64,000 bases of DNA. Origin: Aplectana chamaeleonis (lineage: Eukaryota > Nematoda > Chromadorea > Rhabditida > Cosmocercidae). Made by a program: the position numbers and the translations under genes. Below are positions 44,801-55,937 of this stretch, one piece after another (the stretch's first letter is position 1; each line of letters starts with the position of its first letter). The notes under the pieces were generated by a model. The model was given only the letters and a program-made list of their open reading frames with translations, ran no database searches and was not told the DNA's origin. The DNA lies in NCBI GenBank assembly GCA_029168955.1, contig JAPDOI010000172.1, forward strand, positions 806,001 to 870,000. The letters are read 5' to 3'.

Positions 44801-47800
44801 TTGTAACCGTATCGATGTTTGCATTGAAATACTGACTGTGAAAACGTTTCTTCCTACAGTTCAAGTGCATAAGTAATTAAAGTTTGATTTGTAGCCGATA
44901 AGTACAAAATAGACTATCGGTGTTATTGCGGACTGTGGTCATACCCATAAATCTGCCACATAAATCAAGAGTCACAGCTAAAGGGCTTAGCTGTTCATTT
45001 GAAAAATCAGAAAACCACTGATCATTATCTAGTAACTGACAGGGGGAACAATTGCAGCGAAGTCCGAGGTGAGCGAAATTAAGCACATTATGAGGATTTT
45101 CATGCTACTAGTGGTGGAAACTGTGAGTGCTCCTTGCCCCAACATAGGTGTCGTGACTTCCGTACGACTTAATTCCTTAAAGGCCGCGCCTGGCCTCTCC
45201 GCGCCTGGTCCCGCCACGACTTCTACCGTATGCCGATAATCGTAAACAACTCGGCGCCCCGCCTATCGATTGCGCCGGGCATCCTCATTCTGGTGTGCGA
45301 CGACGACGGTGTGCGGCGGCTGCTCTCGACTTCTCCTGCCCGATGGTTCTCCAATGCAGTGGCGACCTGCCTGCAACTCCAACTCCTGTCAACGCCTGAT
45401 GGTCGAGTGGACGTGCGAGGTCGCAGAAGAAGAGCTCCAGCCGCGTCAACTACAACGACTCCTGCCGACAACTACGAACATCTCAGGTAAACCCCGTTTC
45501 CTCTGGCTTGGCCTCTGCGGGTGCTTGACACATGTCTGCCCGCATGCCTCGCTATGAATGGGGGTCGTTGCTGGCTCCACACCCACCTCGTAGCTAACTG
45601 GGCGAGGTCTGCGTCCCACGGGAGTAGTGGGTATAACTGCGTGTTTTAATGTTTATTTCAGGTCTCGTAAAGAAGTTCCAGCAAAGAGTGTATTGTTCTG
45701 TATGAAAGTATGGTATTGCGTAAACACTGTATATATTGACTATTGCATCATAACCGCGTACATAGCGGAAAGTGTGATCTGGTATACGATGGTGAAACTG
45801 TCGTTCTGTGTGCCAGTATGGCGTCATATCGTTGTGGGCGTGTCCAGAGGCTGTAGGGCCTATCCCATGTGAGACAATGTAAAATACTACATATTCATCC
45901 GCGTGGCAGGCTTAAGCAAGGGACGCCGCGTAAGTCCTCTGGTTCAGTTGTGTCGGGCTAGCGGCTGCTCACACTCCGTGACAACCGATGCTGCAGGATG
46001 GATAAAGCAGACTCGGAGCGTAGTGCAGCACACGTCGCGACAATAGGTATTAGAAAGCTACCGGCTCAAAACGGTAGGTGGATCTCAAAAACTGAAAACA
46101 TGTCCTCATTCAACCGTCATCCAGAAACAAAGAGGGGTAGATTCAGATGGGCCTTTCTATAGGACCACAGCGCAACTACGATCCACTCCCCATGATAATC
46201 GCAACTTTGAGAAATTTTTCGATTCCCTCCCCGAATTTTTGGTTTTCGGGTCGATATTTAATACTACTACTTTCATGTACATCCTTTCAAGATATTTCCC
46301 TCACTATTTTCACTTTCAAACATGTTACGGAAACTGACAAGGTGGATGGATTCGAGCAAATCAAACGCTACCCGCACCTAAAGACTAATGTTCTGTTTTG
46401 TATGTGCCTTTACTCCGCCAACGCGTAGCTAGATGCCTCACACGGAAACCAGACATGCCCAGGGTTCTGGAGGCATCTAGTCTAATTTTGGCGCGAGAAC
46501 ATACGTAAATTACGGAGAGTTTAGCCTCAGTAGGTGAAACTTTAGCTATAGCGCCCGCATATTCTACGCTTATTCTCGTTGCAACACTCGGTCGATCGAC
46601 CCATCCAGTCTTTATACGTACTAGAAAGGCGATCCCGCGACGATCGAGCGCACCGCCGTTTCTTCCCCACGGCTTGCAGCATCCCAGCGGCCAAAATAGT
46701 CCCTAGCGAGGTCTTCCAGAAAGCGACACGGGGTCACCCTCCACGAGCACTCACAGAGTGTCAAGTTATCCGTGGATTGACTGGGTCAACACTGTTCGAA
46801 CCGCAATCCTGTGTTCCGCGGTTTGAGATTGCATTTCAACACAGGCTGTCGCTAAATCCGTAGATTCTCGCTACAAAATTATAGCGAGAATATACGAGCT
46901 TAGCGTCAGAGAGATCAAGGTTTCGAACTTAGCCTTCGTTTCTACGTAGAGTATGCGCAGAATTTGCACTCTTGTAGCCTCGACACAAGAATATGAGGGT
47001 TTTAGCTATCGTAGCCAAAACACGTAATTTACCGCTACATGGAATGAAGCGGCGTTTCACGCCGCGCCCTCGGAGGCATCTAGCTACGCGTTGGCAGAGT
47101 ATATGCAGCGGACGCAATACATGTTCCTATAATCGGAGAAGAACTTCTAGGCCACAAGAATACAAGAAAAGTGAGAAGAACTCCACTCAACTTTTCGCAC
47201 TCCAAAAGTATAAGAACGCGTAAAACCCCGTCCACTTGAATGCGTAAACCGTGGAATCATTTTCGATTTGGCTTCGCGAGAGGAAAGGGGATTTCATTTA
47301 AGGTCAAGCGGGCCATGGTGCAGGACCTCACCGGAAATATGATCTCACCTCTACGAGTGGAAGTTTCGAAATTCCCTCTTCGAATTCACATTTTTGGGCT
47401 GATACACTTACGACCGCCGCCAAAACTTGGTTTCTAAGATGAAATGTTACGACCCTTCTCACCACCCGTTGAAAATTTACCTTTTGACCATGGGTGCTCC
47501 TTTGAGATGCTGATCACAAATCCTAAACTCAATTTAGTCTTTTTTCCGAACTCTGTGTCAATTCTTTTTCTTTTCGCCCAATCTTCGAACCGAGCTAAAC
47601 ATGGGATGCTAAACACGAAATTGAAGTCCGTTCCAAGCTTTCCGAAAGCGTTGTACACTCGATTAAAATTTCTCCCAGTCTGGTTTTTTGAGTTGGTGAT
47701 CAGAAATTTGGCACCCTTTTCTCCACTTCCTGAAGGACTGTGATAGGCTACGGCAATTTTAATGTCAGTAGCAAATGTGTTGTTGAAGGCAGTGTCCACG

Positions 47801-50800
47801 ATAAAAACCATGTCTGATTTTTTGGTGGAGATCGGCAGCTGCAGGGCCTAGCGCAACCCTAACGTTGAAAAAACTAAGAAAAATGAGCTCGGAACGGTTG
47901 CCTACGGCCCCAAAGTTGGACACCCGTCAGCTCGTCAAACCTAGATGCACTTTCCACGCCCACCGACGTGAACAAATGAATGCTCGAGATTGTGAGATGA
48001 GCCATGGTTTCCGATCAATAGCCCCGTTCTTCCCTTCAATCTCATCTTTTCTCTTTACTCAGGTCAGCTCGCATACATCGGCTGCAAAAGACGGAAGTTA
48101 CAAGCCTCGGACAACTCGTCCACCATGCTTCCCTAGCTTAAGTTTCGGGGGACCATAACTCCATTCCTAGAAGGTCTTGTACGATTTCAAGAACATCATT
48201 GGAATCAGCATGAGACCGTCTTCGAGATAGGCGGGAAAGCAGAAAAACGATTCTTATCGTGAACACTGCCTTTAAATTGGACCACGAGGTTGGCAGATAG
48301 TTTATTAACCTACGCACGTTTCGGCGGGTTCGCCTTCTTCAGAGCTTGGAAAGAGCAAATCAGAAAAATACAGATTCACAATGTCGAGGCTCATTGAGAG
48401 TTGCACCTGGAGAATTTTAATGACATTCGTCAACCGTCTACCGTGATTCTACCGTGATGCATGGAAAGCCGAATAACCGGCGAAGAATTCGTGACCAGGG
48501 CTGTGCGGAACTGTTCCATTCCGATTTCGTATTTTCGGAGATTTTTGGGCTGTTCCGTTTTGATTCGGTTTCCCAGTTTTTGGGCCCGGAAACGGACTAA
48601 GTTAGTACAATGTGATCTACGATTGTGGGCCTAGGCAAGGATTTTCGAAGGTTTTATGAGACGCTGAAAATAACACCCGACCTCTTCTGAGCTTGGCTGA
48701 GATCATTCACGGAGTTTGGGGGCCTCAGATTGAAACCCTATAAAATGACGACACGAAATGGGCGTGGCAGGAATCTAAACGCCTTTCGAGAAGTATTTTC
48801 AAAAATATGTAGCTTTTTCACTCAGCTCCAGTGATTTCGTGAAGCCTTTCTTCTTGATTTCACTTCTTCGCTTGTTTACCGCCACGAAAGCTGCAGAAAT
48901 CGAGATAGTTTATTGTAGGTGCAGCCTGTCTTCCAGAAAAGACTATCGGCGGATGTAGGAGAACGTGATCACGGGCAGCGACGAGGCTCAATTGAGGCAG
49001 ATCATAAGAGCATTTTCCCGTCTCATCGAGGACTTTTATTTTTACTTTTCACATTCATGCGTTTGATATCCAATCCAGTTGCCAAATATGGTTTGAAAGA
49101 AGAAAAAGTGGTCGCTGGCCATCTGAAAATTGACTTCTGATCAGCTTTGAAGGACATCTGGTGTCGTTCGGACGGTTTCCTGGGGGACAGGCTGTACAGC
49201 AGGGGCGAGCGGCAACGAAAAATGAAATTTCGGCAGACAGCAACGCTGCTGTACACTATTTCGAAAGGCGGCATATAATAAGTGTTTTTAGATTGCCCTT
49301 CCGGATTAAAGGCAGTGGTCACGATGAAAAACGTTATCGAAAAAACTACAAAAATCAGCTTAGATCAAAAACAGCTGAAAAACTATGAAGGTAGCGCGGT
49401 GAAAAACGGTCTACAAATAGAGTTTCTAGGGCCCAAAGAAGCTAGTTCGTGCACACGTGCACAGCGATGACGAAACAGATCGCAGTCTCATGCCGAGCAG
49501 TCAAAAATCATCGACATTCAGAGGACGGAATAAATGCAAATTTAACGAATAAAAACAGTTGAATAATGAAAGCATCACTTCAGTCAATGTTTTTGACTAG
49601 ATGTGTACATAAATTCGAAGGTTCATTGATTGACATTCAATTTCAAGCTAGCTGATGTTCTTGATATAAGAGGTCATCGATGCCGATGATGTGGAGAGGG
49701 CTCGTCCACCATCAAAACGCAAGAAAGTTCAGGTTTCAAATTTGGCTCGAAACAGTGGTTTTTTCGCGATTTTTTCTTATAGGTCCTACTACTCGAGACC
49801 CAGGAAAGGATTTGGAGAGAAAAAGACGACAAGCATATTTGATCGCGACCACTGCCTTTAACAGAGGCGAGAATTCGAAATCGTTGAATGCCTCGTAGTG
49901 ACTTTATTTTGAATAAGTATTAGTTCATTGGCTGACATCATTGGTTATTGAATGATAACTGCGGCCAGTGAGCAGCAGCGAAGCGTAAGAATGATACATC
50001 CCAAAATTTTCTCGGTCTCTTCCGTTTCCGTATTTCTGTTTCCGGCGTGTTTGGAAATTTTTCTTCCGTTTCCGAAAATCTTGAAAAAGATTTCCGTACA
50101 GCCCTTTTCGTGACCCCAGGAAACCTTGTCAGCAAAATTTTAGTCAAATCGGAGACATCGACCATACCACCATATACCTACCGTAAATTTCTGAAAGACC
50201 TAAAACGGACCACTTATTAGGGTTCAGCACCATCACTACACCATATTTCGACAAACTGAAAATGAACATCCAATTCGTGTAGTGCACGAGCCCGATGCCG
50301 AAGCTTGGGTGTAGTAAACATTTTCGACCTCTAGAACTCTTACGAGGACTAGTGCCCTTAAATCCAACATCGAAAATCTGCACACGGGGAATCACAGACG
50401 CAATATAATCACAAAATTGAAAATGGAAAAGATGACCGCTCTTTCCACGAATGGGTGGACGAAATCACATGAAAGTTAGCTTGCTGGAAAGAGTGCCCGT
50501 AGTTAATTTTCAAATTTGGATAAGGACAAATTGTGCAGAAGCTGTTTCAGAACATTTGATTTCTTTCAGCTAGTCGAAAAACCTCATTTTAAACATCACA
50601 GAGATTGAAAAAATACGAAATACGAAGCTTTCTGCCGCTATTTTATCAGTAACCTGTGATTTTCTGCCAACAACCCTAGCAGGGCAACTTTTCGAGAAAT
50701 ATAATGCCCTAAAAATGCGAAAATTGATTTTTAAGTTCATCCTGATCGAAATTTTAGATCCCTAATTTTCTGAGAAAATAGTCGGAAGCATGATTAATGA

Positions 50801-50947
50801 ATTTGTTTTTGAATAAAAATTACTATAGGTGTATTTATGACTAACCATGTACTCAGGATCGTTTGGGTCCTGATCAGTGTATCCTCCAGCCATACCAGCC
50901 ATTGCAGTACCGACAAGGAAGAGGGCGAATAAAATGAATGCGGACAT
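38720..50947 (-). CDS. Secreted type 2 cystatin (cysteine protease inhibitor), five exons
   Basis: Joined exons: 50947-50846, 44488-44411, 42223-42140, 38935-38873, 38815-38720, giving 140 codons plus TAA. All junctions are phase 0 with GT/AG ends. A hydrophobic signal peptide (residues 1-17, cut after AMA) is followed by the N-terminal Gly pair (21-22). QVVVG (67-71) is the first binding loop and Pro119-Trp120 the second. These three elements insert into the active site of papain-like proteases. Spacing (45 and 52 residues) fits the fold. Cys85 and Cys100 can form one disulfide; the second disulfide of many type 2 cystatins is absent. The first three introns (6357, 2187, 3204 bp) are filled with repeats; the last is 57 bp. 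Secreted nematode cystatins inhibit own and host cathepsins and can alter host immune responses (family knowledge). The reading frame is intact. Confidence 0.93.
38873..38935 (-). CDS. Cystatin exon 4
   Basis: Codes for 21 residues including [16 protein letters not shown] with Cys100. The donor is the weak GTGGGT. The acceptor is placed at AATTAAG|GAT because it keeps phase 0; the nearby GCTAG would break the frame. Confidence 0.85.
39548..39612. repeat. 19-bp-stem hairpin in cystatin intron 3
   Basis: CCGGGCCACTGTTGTTGCT (39548-39566) pairs with 39594-39612 at 18 of 19 positions across a 27-nt loop. Confidence 0.65.
40130..41045. mobile_element. About 0.9-kb palindromic (fold-back) element in cystatin intron 3
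   Basis: Left arm about 40130-40560 and right arm about 40640-41045 are inverted copies. Examples are 'cggtgtttgtacgcagct' against 'agctgcggacaaacaccg', and 'ttctgtaataaaatacatt' against its complement. The centre has three copies of AAAACCGGGACA and one inverted copy. No ORF of note. Confidence 0.78.
42140..42223 (-). CDS. Cystatin exon 3
   Basis: Codes for 28 residues with [17 protein letters not shown], the strand-loop-strand with the conserved QxVxG loop, and Cys85. Preceded by TTTACAG, followed by GTAAGT. Confidence 0.94.
43258..43737. mobile_element. TTAA-flanked MITE, copy 2 (cystatin intron 2)
   Basis: Ends AGGCAGTGTTCACGAT and ATCGTGAACACTGCCT, flanked by TTAA at 43254-43257 and 43738-43741. 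The interior matches 57275-57757, e.g. 'aaatcgattgtttggcc' and 'caacgcattgttttga'. A solo end of the family ('tttatcgtgaacagtgct') lies near 42276. Confidence 0.88.
44411..44488 (-). CDS. Cystatin exon 2
   Basis: Codes for 26 residues, including [17 protein letters not shown], the central alpha helix, and PYHMMPIK. Preceded by ATTTCAG, followed by GTAGGG. The helix ends in Ser-Asn-Ala where legumain-inhibiting cystatins have Ser-Asn-Asp. Confidence 0.93.
44578..44752. repeat. Dispersed repeat, partner of 11175-11332
   Basis: Begins 24 bp beyond the end of a short frame near 44557 and shares 'ctctaacctgcgctccgc' and 'ttttacagcctat' blocks with 11175-11332. Lies in cystatin intron 1. Confidence 0.6.
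45180..45560. other. GC-rich island in cystatin intron 1
   Basis: Distinctly GC-rich against its surroundings, with overlapping open frames on both strands but no protein-family motif. It is probably the end of another retroelement. A 'tttatttcag' acceptor-like site follows at about 45652. I do not assign a function. Confidence 0.35.
46409..47100. mobile_element. TIR repeat family member, inverted partner of 62865-63503
   Basis: The ends are inverted copies of CCAACGCGTAGCTAGATGCC (left about 46414-46435, right about 47075-47095). A second direct copy of GGAGGCATCTAG lies at 46469. The interior matches the second copy on the opposite strand, e.g. 'aacactcggtcgatcgaccc' and 'atagcgagaatatacgagc'. 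Noncoding. Confidence 0.75.
47787..48271. mobile_element. TTAA-flanked MITE, copy 3 (cystatin intron 1)
   Basis: Ends AGGCAGTGTCCACGATA and TATCGTGAACACTGCCT. The left flank is a mutated TTGA, the right flank TTAA. The interior differs from copies 2 and 7, so only the ends are shared: a different internal segment in the same TIR family. Confidence 0.8.
48316..48342 (-). ncRNA. Second hammerhead-like motif (Penelope-like tail remnant)
   Basis: On the minus strand CTGAAGA is followed by GGCG-AACC-CGCC and GAAACGTGCGTA. Here GAAAC-GTGC-GTA could form a minimal stem III with a GUA cleavage triplet. One extra A lies before stem II. It abuts the end of the preceding MITE. No RT remains nearby. Confidence 0.45.
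49310..49857. mobile_element. TTAA-flanked MITE, copy 4 (cystatin intron 1)
   Basis: Ends AGGCAGTGGTCACGATG and GCGACCACTGCCT with TTAA at 49306-49309 and 49858-49861. Same subfamily as 12895-13436 along its whole length. Confidence 0.87.
50846..50947 (-). CDS. Cystatin exon 1
   Basis: Codes for 34 residues: signal peptide and [14 protein letters not shown], the N-terminal strand region. The donor reads ATG|GTTAGT. The next upstream in-frame ATG (50968) would extend the signal peptide by 7 residues, but a TTTTTAG acceptor lies between it and 50947. Confidence 0.92.
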
Positions 50948-50950
50948 GTT

Positions 50951-50960
50951 TACTAAAAAC
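50951..50960 (-). promoter_or_regulatory. Candidate trans-splice acceptor for cystatin mRNA
   Basis: On the minus strand GTTTTTAG ends 5 nt before the cystatin ATG. A pyrimidine-AG this close to the start is where nematode spliced leaders are usually added. No spliced-leader gene is in the window. Confidence 0.5.
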
Positions 50961-51010
50961 ACGTTCAAATATGTACTGATCGGCCGGCGCTACTCAAAAA
51001 AACGAAAACA

Positions 51011-51115
51011 AGTTACTTGTAACATAATAGGCCGAAAACAAGTTACTTGTAACATAACTAAGTCGATGTGAGTTACTTGTGATTTATCTCAGGCTTTTTA
51101 AGTTACATGCAACAT
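51011..51115. promoter_or_regulatory. Four near-palindromic GTTACTTGTAAC-type motifs at exact 30-bp spacing
   Basis: AGTTACTTGTAACAT occurs at 51011 and 51041, AGTTACTTGTGAT at 51071 and AGTTACATGCAACAT at 51101. Only the core is conserved; the roughly 15-bp spacers differ. They lie 64-168 bp upstream of the cystatin ATG on the minus strand. Looser copies occur at 51149-51164 and 51433-51480. They could be transcription-factor sites in the cystatin promoter or a decayed 30-bp tandem repeat. Confidence 0.6.
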
Positions 51116-51199
51116 ATCGACTGAACACCGCGCGCAGTGCGCCTTCGACATGTGACATGTAACTTGAATGGCACAAGATAATTGGCAAGTAACTTAAAT

Positions 51200-52930
51200 C
51201 GGCCAAGAATACGTTTCGCTGAGAGTACCCGACGCACTCTCTGGGTTACAGGCGCTGTTGTTGGTTCAACTACCCTTAACCCAGGTTTGAGGAACTTGAC
51301 CGCACGCTAGCAGGGAAGACTACGTACAGCGTTTCCGGCTTAGCATGTGGTCTGGGATGCTCGCGGATGCGCTTTTTGCGTCGCTTGCGGTCTGTGTCGC
51401 GTGATGGCCACCAGCGGTGAAAATAAAAATGTAGGTTACATGTGACATAAGTGTAACTTACTTGTTATATACAGTAACTGTATTAAACCTATCGACATCG
51501 GCTTTTTTCCAAACATCTTTGCTCTAACTGGGGCTATCGATTTCATCTCCTATTACAATATCTTCGGTCTTAATGTCGATATGATCAAGTATGTTTCAGG
51601 ACTCTAACGCGAATGTGCATCGATGGAGAAGATTATTTGTCAATAACCGCAATCTGCGACTTTTTGTCTCTACTCGAACTCGTTCGCTTTCTTCGTCGTT
51701 TTCGATATTCACTTGATGACACATTTTGCCTATTTTTGGAGAAAACCGAAAAAATGGCCGAAAATGGGCAGCAAACAGGAAACGAAAAATTCCGCGCGCC
51801 CCTGATTTCCATGCACAGCTGTCGGCAAAGGGATTGGAACATCCCACTCCGAAGATTCTGATCTTATGCGTGCATCTTTTTTGATAGAGACCAAAACACC
51901 GCTGACTATTGCTCTTCATACAAAGGGGAAAAATCGTGAACCGCGATTAGCAGCAGGATTGCTCTAGAGGCGAAAGAAAGGATCCATCATAGGTTAACCA
52001 ATAGGATGAGTTTGAATTCAATCCGGGTTCTCAGCAGTCCCTCTACGCTAAACAGTTTCATCTCGCTATAGTGGTTGCCGTGTGGCGTGGTGGCAGGAGG
52101 TGCCGTTCGCTGCTCACGGGAGGATTCGATGCTCACCCAACCAAGCCTACTGTCCCTCCGGGGTCCCTGAGTCGGTACCAGATTCATGTGGGGGGGGGGG
52201 AGATGAGCGCTTTGACAGGAAAATCTCCTGGCTCCGCAAGCCACTAAATAAGAACAAAAATAGGCCCGCTTCATGGTACAAATGAAGCGCAACGAAATTG
52301 AGAGACTGCCGCCTAGACAGGGAACGGCATATTACCGATCCTGGCAGCCAGTAGAAAACGGATCAGAGCCCTGTAGTATTGCCTCGCCCGCCTTTTATAG
52401 AGGGCAAGGGCGGGACAGTAGTGTATGCTTGTGTAACTGCGGGGTAGCTGATTCTAAAAATATCGTGAAACTAGTGGCAGTTCACGGCAATGAGCGATGG
52501 ACAGTAAAAAAGAAGGTTTTTTTCCAGAAAATCCCAGCGTTTCTCCATGAAACCTTCGCTAGGCAAAGCCAGCCTACTTGTTTTTTTTTCATACTTGTTC
52601 TGAAGTTGGCTTCAAAGCCAGAAATCAGCGCAGTTCTTTGAAATTTCAGATTTCTAGGTTAGGTAGACTGTTTACACTCAAGAAATAGGTGCGGGCGGAT
52701 CGGTGGCTTTTTGCGGACGGATCAGTGGCTTTCGGCGAACGGAATATACCCCTCGCCATCCGCTCGCCTTAGCCAGCGTTCCGTCCCCCAGTAGTCAGCC
52801 GCATGTGGGTTTTTTCGATGCCGCATGTGGCTATGCCGATGGTTCTAACTTCAGTCACGGTGTAAGAGATCACCCTCCCCCTCCGAGCCTTTGGGACCAT
52901 CCCCTCGAAATATCCCCCCATGATGTTGCC
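51200..52930. other. Region upstream of cystatin with no supported gene
   Basis: Beyond the motif cluster I see no family features in the short frames. A G-run at 52191-52201 and a T-run near 52580 are present. 52060-52290 looks retroelement-derived but is not classifiable by eye. Confidence 0.4.
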
Positions 52931-52939
52931 TACATCATG

Positions 52940-53260
52940 GAGGGATATTTGTGACACAAGTCCATGTGTGTCCAGGGGAACATATTCTGTTGGTATCGAG
53001 CTCATAACCGTCCTTATATGCTTTTATCTTCCTCTAACCAAAGCGAAACGTAGATACGATACGTAAATAGGTAGGTATCCTATTGGTATCAAGCTCACAA
53101 CAGGTCGTATTTGCTATTACATACCGCCAACCAACTGAACGGATGTTCTCCGGCATTGTCCATAGGAGCATATTTTGTTGGTGCTGAGCTGACAACAGGT
53201 ATGGTTTGCCATTAACTTCCGCCAACCAAAAGGATGTGAACCGACAGTGTTCATAGGAAC
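52940..53260. repeat. Degenerate tandem repeat, about 75-110 bp units
   Basis: Units with 'ttggtatcaagctcacaacagg', 'cataccgccaacca' and 'cataggagcatattt' recur three times with divergence (about 52975, 53078, 53165). Confidence 0.55.
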
Positions 53261-53261
53261 A

Positions 53262-53431
53262 TAAACTCTGGTACCGCCGTAGTGACCTGTTGATTTCGAT
53301 CAATACCAGCAGCGGAGCGGTGGGCCTCGGTGAAATATAACTAGTGATAAAGAGGTTCCGACGAAAAAGCCACCGCTCCGCGCTGTGATAATCGAAATCA
53401 ACAGGTCACTACGGCGGTACCAGAGTTTATA
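53262..53431. repeat. 170-bp inverted repeat
   Basis: 'ataaactctggtaccgccgt...gttgatttcgat' (53262-53300) is the inverse of 53392-53431. 'gcggagcggtgg' and 'ccaccgctccgc' extend the arms inward. The central spacer is about 50 bp. Confidence 0.75.
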
Positions 53432-53585
53432 TGGTTTCCGTTTTCGATTTAGTCTGGCGCATAGACCGGGCGGCTGTCCGTGCGGGATTGGCGGCCTCAC
53501 TGAAGAATGCGGTTTCGATTCGCGTGGGATGATCTACCAACTCAGCCTCGTTCACTCATCAGACTAGAATTATTGCGCGAACTCT
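53431..53585. repeat. RTE-associated dispersed repeat, partner of 27256-27396
   Basis: Shares 'tatggtttccgttttcgatt', 'attggcggcctcactgaaga' (with one change) and 'tcagactagaattattgcgc' type blocks with the 5' side of the RTE fragment. It is probably a fragment of the same RTE family. Confidence 0.7.
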
Positions 53586-53632
53586 ACTTTTGGTATCGGA
53601 GTCTTAACCAGCCGAGTATTTTATTATTTTCA

Positions 53633-53817
<185 letters not shown>

Positions 53818-53949
53818 TTTTAGATGAAGGGAAATTTGGTAAATTGAAACCCCATCACAGGTAAGGTCTGTCCGAATGAGACTGTCCGCCCAAGCAATAG
53901 GCGAGTGTATCGAGCTGCCATTTCGGTGGTAATTTCGGAGGTAAATAAT

Positions 53950-55670
53950 TTTCGGACGAGTCCCTCCACGACTTACAAGGGAACCACAGTAAGTCATAGG
54001 CCCGTAGTAAAGCCGGCGAAAATTTCAGTTCAGCCTATCTGAATCCATGTTCTCAAAAGAATTCAGATGAGCCGCACACATTTCAGACGTACGTGTTGTA
54101 GGATAGCGATCTAGGCTAAACAGAGAAAGGTAGCAACAAACAAGTTAAGCTGAATCACTCAGTCAGATCTGACTGAATCGATTCAGTCAGATCTGACTGA
54201 CGTCTTGGCTAGAAAAGAGAGAAACAGCGTGCCAGGTCAGGAGTGCGCTCGAGACTGTTCTAAGGAGCAAAGGAGTAACTTAATTGATTCAGCTGAGATT
54301 TCGGCTTATCAATGTATCATTATCAATATCAGCTTCCACGAAACAAACAGCATTTCATTTATTGAGAAACGGAGCATAGAGTTGGTCGGTTCGTGAACGA
54401 CCACGTAGAGAATAATGGTCGGTTGTTCTTGTAATCACAGGTATAATCATACCCCCATCATCATGGCTTTGCGAGACCGACCGCTTGAATGCAATCTATC
54501 GCTCGATACGATTTCGGACTCGTCTTAACCCTGTCTGAATCGCTTCGGGCTCGTCTTATCACCCATTCAGATGATCCTAATTGAGTGGTGCGTTTACTAC
54601 GGGCCATAGTGACCATTCCGAATGAAATGTACTTTTCTAGAACCATTTCTGGACGAAAAGTCCAAATATGCTCATCGCAGCTGCTTAGACTTACTCTGAA
54701 AAAAGTTATGAGCGTTTTTAAAGCTCCGCGGCAAGGTAATGGAATTTTTAGGGTGTTTTTAAATTTTTCTCCGGATTTCGCTAAAAACATGTACGTAGCA
54801 GTAATCTGGGGTGCTGATCACGAATCCGGGGTCAGCTTGTCAAAATTTTGAGGTTTACTGCAGGTTAGGGTATGTAACATGCCATTTAGAGGGCAAAATC
54901 TGCCTCAATATTCCGATAGTCGATAAATGGACATCGAATTCATATTCAGCATCCCAAATAACCCCCACATAGAAACTTTGAAACAAATCTGAGACTTTGA
55001 CCAAACAACCGTATACCCACCGTAATCTACCGTGAGCTGTCGAAAATCGATGAACTGACATCAGATTCGTGTTGTGCACTTCAAATAACCCCCACAGGTA
55101 CGATTTGAGCCACATCTGTCGTCACATTCCAGAAATCGTCAAAAGTTGTTTAAGCCGTCAATTTTCTCTGCCAGTGGCAAGCTTTGAACAAATTTAGTTG
55201 AAAACTTTGGAAAAACGACAAATGAACCTCAGATTCGTGATCAGCACCCCAAATAACCCCCCGGAACGAATTTTTAGTCAAATCTAGAATATTTTTCTAA
55301 AACGCTTCAAGAGCCTCCGATTGGTATAAATAAACGCCCAACCGAAACTCCGTACAAGTCCAAAACGCTGTTAGCCCCCGCAAAGTTTGGAAGATGTTTC
55401 TTCACCCAAACTTTGCTTAGTTGGATAGTTTTGGACGCTGAACACGATTATGAGGTCCGTTTCCAGAATAGCGTAAAAATAATGCGCTTTTTGAAGGGTA
55501 CAATAGATACGAAAATCAGAGAAAAAACGCTCATAACTGTTTTCAGAGTGGGTCTAGGCAGCTGCGATGGGCATATTGGGACTTTTCGTTCGAAAATAGT
55601 CCTAGAAAAGTACATTTCATCTGGAATGGTCACTATGACTTATTGTGGTTCCCCTGTGAGGTACAGCTGA
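53950..55670. mobile_element. Inverted-repeat element of about 1.7 kb
   Basis: The left segment about 54590-54715 ('ccatagtgaccattcc', 'aaatgtacttttctagaacc') is inverted at about 55525-55640 ('ggaatggtcactatg'). 'gggaaccacagtaagtcata' (53978-53997) pairs with 'tatgacttattgtggttcccc' (about 55633-55653). The interior has several copies of 'gattcgtg(a/t)tcagcacccc'-like text. No ORF supported. Confidence 0.6.
54159..54200. repeat. 42-bp perfect palindrome
   Basis: It is made of two copies of the 16-bp palindrome CAGTCAGATCTGACTG (54160-54175 and 54184-54199) around AATCGATT. The whole is symmetric with no loop. Confidence 0.92.
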
Positions 55671-55937
55671 CCGGTATATTATCTACCATCTGTCTTAGAA
55701 CCATGCTAATCGACTTACAGATCTGAAAAGTGCATTAACGACGGCCGATCAACATGCCAGCCGACCGCGTGGGCGACTGCTCTCATTCGGACAGACTTTA
55801 AGACCAGGTCTGCTGAAATTCGGCTAAAATTTCCTTCTTGTGGAAGATTTATCCAAAATTGTACACAATTTCTTGTTTGTAGGTTACAACAAAAAACCTG
55901 CGATAACTTTTTAGCCACTTGAATGTGGCTAACTTCA

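Noticed and set aside
45029..45217. Minus-strand frame with a short hydrophobic start ([11 protein letters not shown])
   Set aside because: It could be a signal peptide exon, but it stops after 24 residues without a good donor and has no partner exons; it lies in cystatin intron 1.
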